From: CAYTBN01 sp964436045 | GTDB taxonomy: Bacteria > Myxococcota_A > UBA796 > UBA9615 > CAYRNR01 | Length of the DNA stretch: 64,000 bases | Assembly: GCA_964436045.1 (NCBI GenBank) | Contig: CAYTBN010000023.1 | Location: 32,983-96,982 of the forward strand | Reading direction: 5' to 3' | Shown here: piece after piece, positions 63,191 through 64,000 of the stretch | How positions within the stretch are numbered: the stretch's first letter is position 1 | Layout of the letters: each line of letters opens with the position of its first letter | Notes under the pieces: model-generated | What the model was told of the DNA's origin: nothing | What the model saw: only the letters and a program-made list of their open reading frames with translations | Database searches by the model: none | Position numbers and translations under genes: made by a program

Positions 63191-63216
63191 CGCCTGACGC
63201 CTGGCGCCTGACGCCT
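63186..63216 (+). repeat. Short GACGCCTG tandem repeat between two convergent genes
   Basis: The stop region of rdgB contains four near-copies of CTGACGC/CTGGCGC before the end of the opposite-strand gene. It may be a simple repeat; no clear hairpin with a U-tract was seen. Confidence 0.5.
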
Positions 63217-63895
63217 AATGATCGTCGTCGTCGGTGAAGGTGGTGTCGTCGTCGCCACCGCCATCGCAATCGCTCGACGCGGCCAGATCCATCAGCAGCT
63301 CCGCCAGCTCCTCCTCGGACGCATTCTCGAACTCGTCCAGCAGATCCGAACGCTCGTCGGCGCCCAGGCCGGGCAGACAGGCGAGCAGATCGTCCTTGGC
63401 GCCGTCGTCGATCTCCGCGGTGTCGATGATGTCGACCAGCGCGCAGAACACGGTCTGCTCATCGTCGGCGATACCGGCGTCGCCGGCTTCGGGGCACAGG
63501 GCCGTGCTGGTGGGGCAGCCCAGGGACGCGCCCAGCAGGACGAAGCCGGCCACCGCGGCCAGGCCCACGCCGGAGCCGATCCAGGCGCGCACATTACGAG
63601 GGCCATCGCCGTTGGCCGGCAGGCTCTCGCGCAGGTCGGCGAGGAGCCGGTCGACACGGGCCGCATCGAGCCCGCCCGCGACCGCCAGATCGCCCCGCAG
63701 CCGGGCGTCCTCGAGCCGACGGGTGAGGTCCGCCAGATCGGCCCAGAACAGCGGATCCTCCCGGTGCTCCTTCAGCAAGCGATAGAGGGCGTCCAGCGGG
63801 GTCGCCGGATCGCTCCAGGCGGGCGGCGCACCTTCGTGGCGGCCCAGGAACTCGCGGATTTCGTGCAGGGACGTGGAGTGCTCTGAAAGCTGCAT
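63215..63895 (-). CDS. Acidic single-span membrane protein
   Basis: 226 residues; start MQLSEHSTSL is preferred over GTG 63940. A cytoplasmic helical part (about 1-100, LDALYRLLKEHREDPLFWADLADLTRRLED) precedes one transmembrane helix (about 108-125, GVGLAAVAGFVLLGASLGC). An extracytoplasmic acidic part (about 130-226) follows, ending in GGGDDDTTFTDDDDH. Its layout (cytoplasmic domain, helix, periplasmic domain) is anti-sigma-like, but no zinc motif is present. Unrecognised. The remaining 105 bases to the window end hold no gene. Confidence 0.6.
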   Translation of the reverse strand: MQLSEHSTSLHEIREFLGRHEGAPPAWSDPATPLDALYRLLKEHREDPLFWADLADLTRRLEDARLRGDLAVAGGLDAARVDRLLADLRESLPANGDGPRNVRAWIGSGVGLAAVAGFVLLGASLGCPTSTALCPEAGDAGIADDEQTVFCALVDIIDTAEIDDGAKDDLLACLPGLGADERSDLLDEFENASEEELAELLMDLAASSDCDGGGDDDTTFTDDDDH

Positions 63896-64000
63896 GGTAT
63901 CCTCATCAGTAAGGGATCCTACATGCAGTGGCGGCTCCACGTCGCCTGGGTGGAGCGGTAGTTCTGGTCAAGCACCACAACGGTGGTATCGGGGAAGGCG

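Overview
The window is 64 kb of GC-rich DNA, dense in genes on both strands. It appears to come from a Gram-negative bacterium of the myxobacterial or deltaproteobacterial type (Myxococcota-like), or an uncultured relative. No rRNA, tRNA or CRISPR was seen, so this placement rests on protein content alone. It includes many lipoproteins with DDDD-rich linkers, DxDxDG/MopE-type calcium-binding repeat arrays, one MYXO-CTERM-like C-terminus, an AgmX/TonB-like C-terminal domain, PEGA-domain proteins, a CarD regulator, Cys-rich (NCGTCG) repeats and a TonB-dependent receptor carrying its own TonB-like domain. LptF/LptG-like permeases and outer-membrane barrels show a two-membrane envelope.

Layout. 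1-13 kb: envelope proteins (partial MopE-repeat lipoprotein, two PEGA proteins, lipoproteins, a MYXO-CTERM-like protein), the selenocysteine elongation factor SelB, an M19 dipeptidase and a secreted ComEC-like metallo-beta-lactamase protein. 13-21 kb: a Cys/His protein, glycerate 2-kinase, an adenosine-deaminase-family enzyme, a homologue of the archaeal chromatin protein MC1, the ComM/YifB ATPase, RecA and an AgmX-like protein. 21.6-26 kb: an ABC ATPase-bioF-bioA-bioD operon. 26-31.5 kb: uridine kinase, a lipoprotein, two overlapping radical SAM genes, then a decayed segment with a protein kinase fragment and a membrane-protein pseudogene. 31.5-38.4 kb: arylsulfotransferase-like and acidic lipoproteins, a MopE/RCC1-repeat lipoprotein, an asparagine-synthetase-like protein and threonine aldolase. 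38.5-47.8 kb: a membrane-anchored toroid-like protein, an ECF sigma/anti-sigma/caspase-barrel/lipoprotein operon, a Cys-less PTPS and the TonB receptor. 48-57.7 kb: a TPR protein, a structured intergenic region, lipoproteins, a B12-type radical SAM homologue without cluster cysteines, a large Ig-domain/beta-barrel protein, a methyltransferase and a lipoprotein cyclophilin. 57.6-64 kb: LptG/LptF-like permeases, CarD, a lipoprotein, rph-rdgB and an acidic membrane protein.

Most promising leads: (i) the sigma/anti-sigma/caspase operon, in which the exported caspase domain is followed by a probable outer-membrane barrel; (ii) the bacterial MC1 gene beside recA and comM; (iii) the paired radical SAM genes, one with its Cys-rich module ahead of the catalytic core; (iv) the cluster-less radical SAM homologue. 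Four-base stop/start overlaps (ATGA, GTGA, TTGA) recur in almost every operon and decide several starts.
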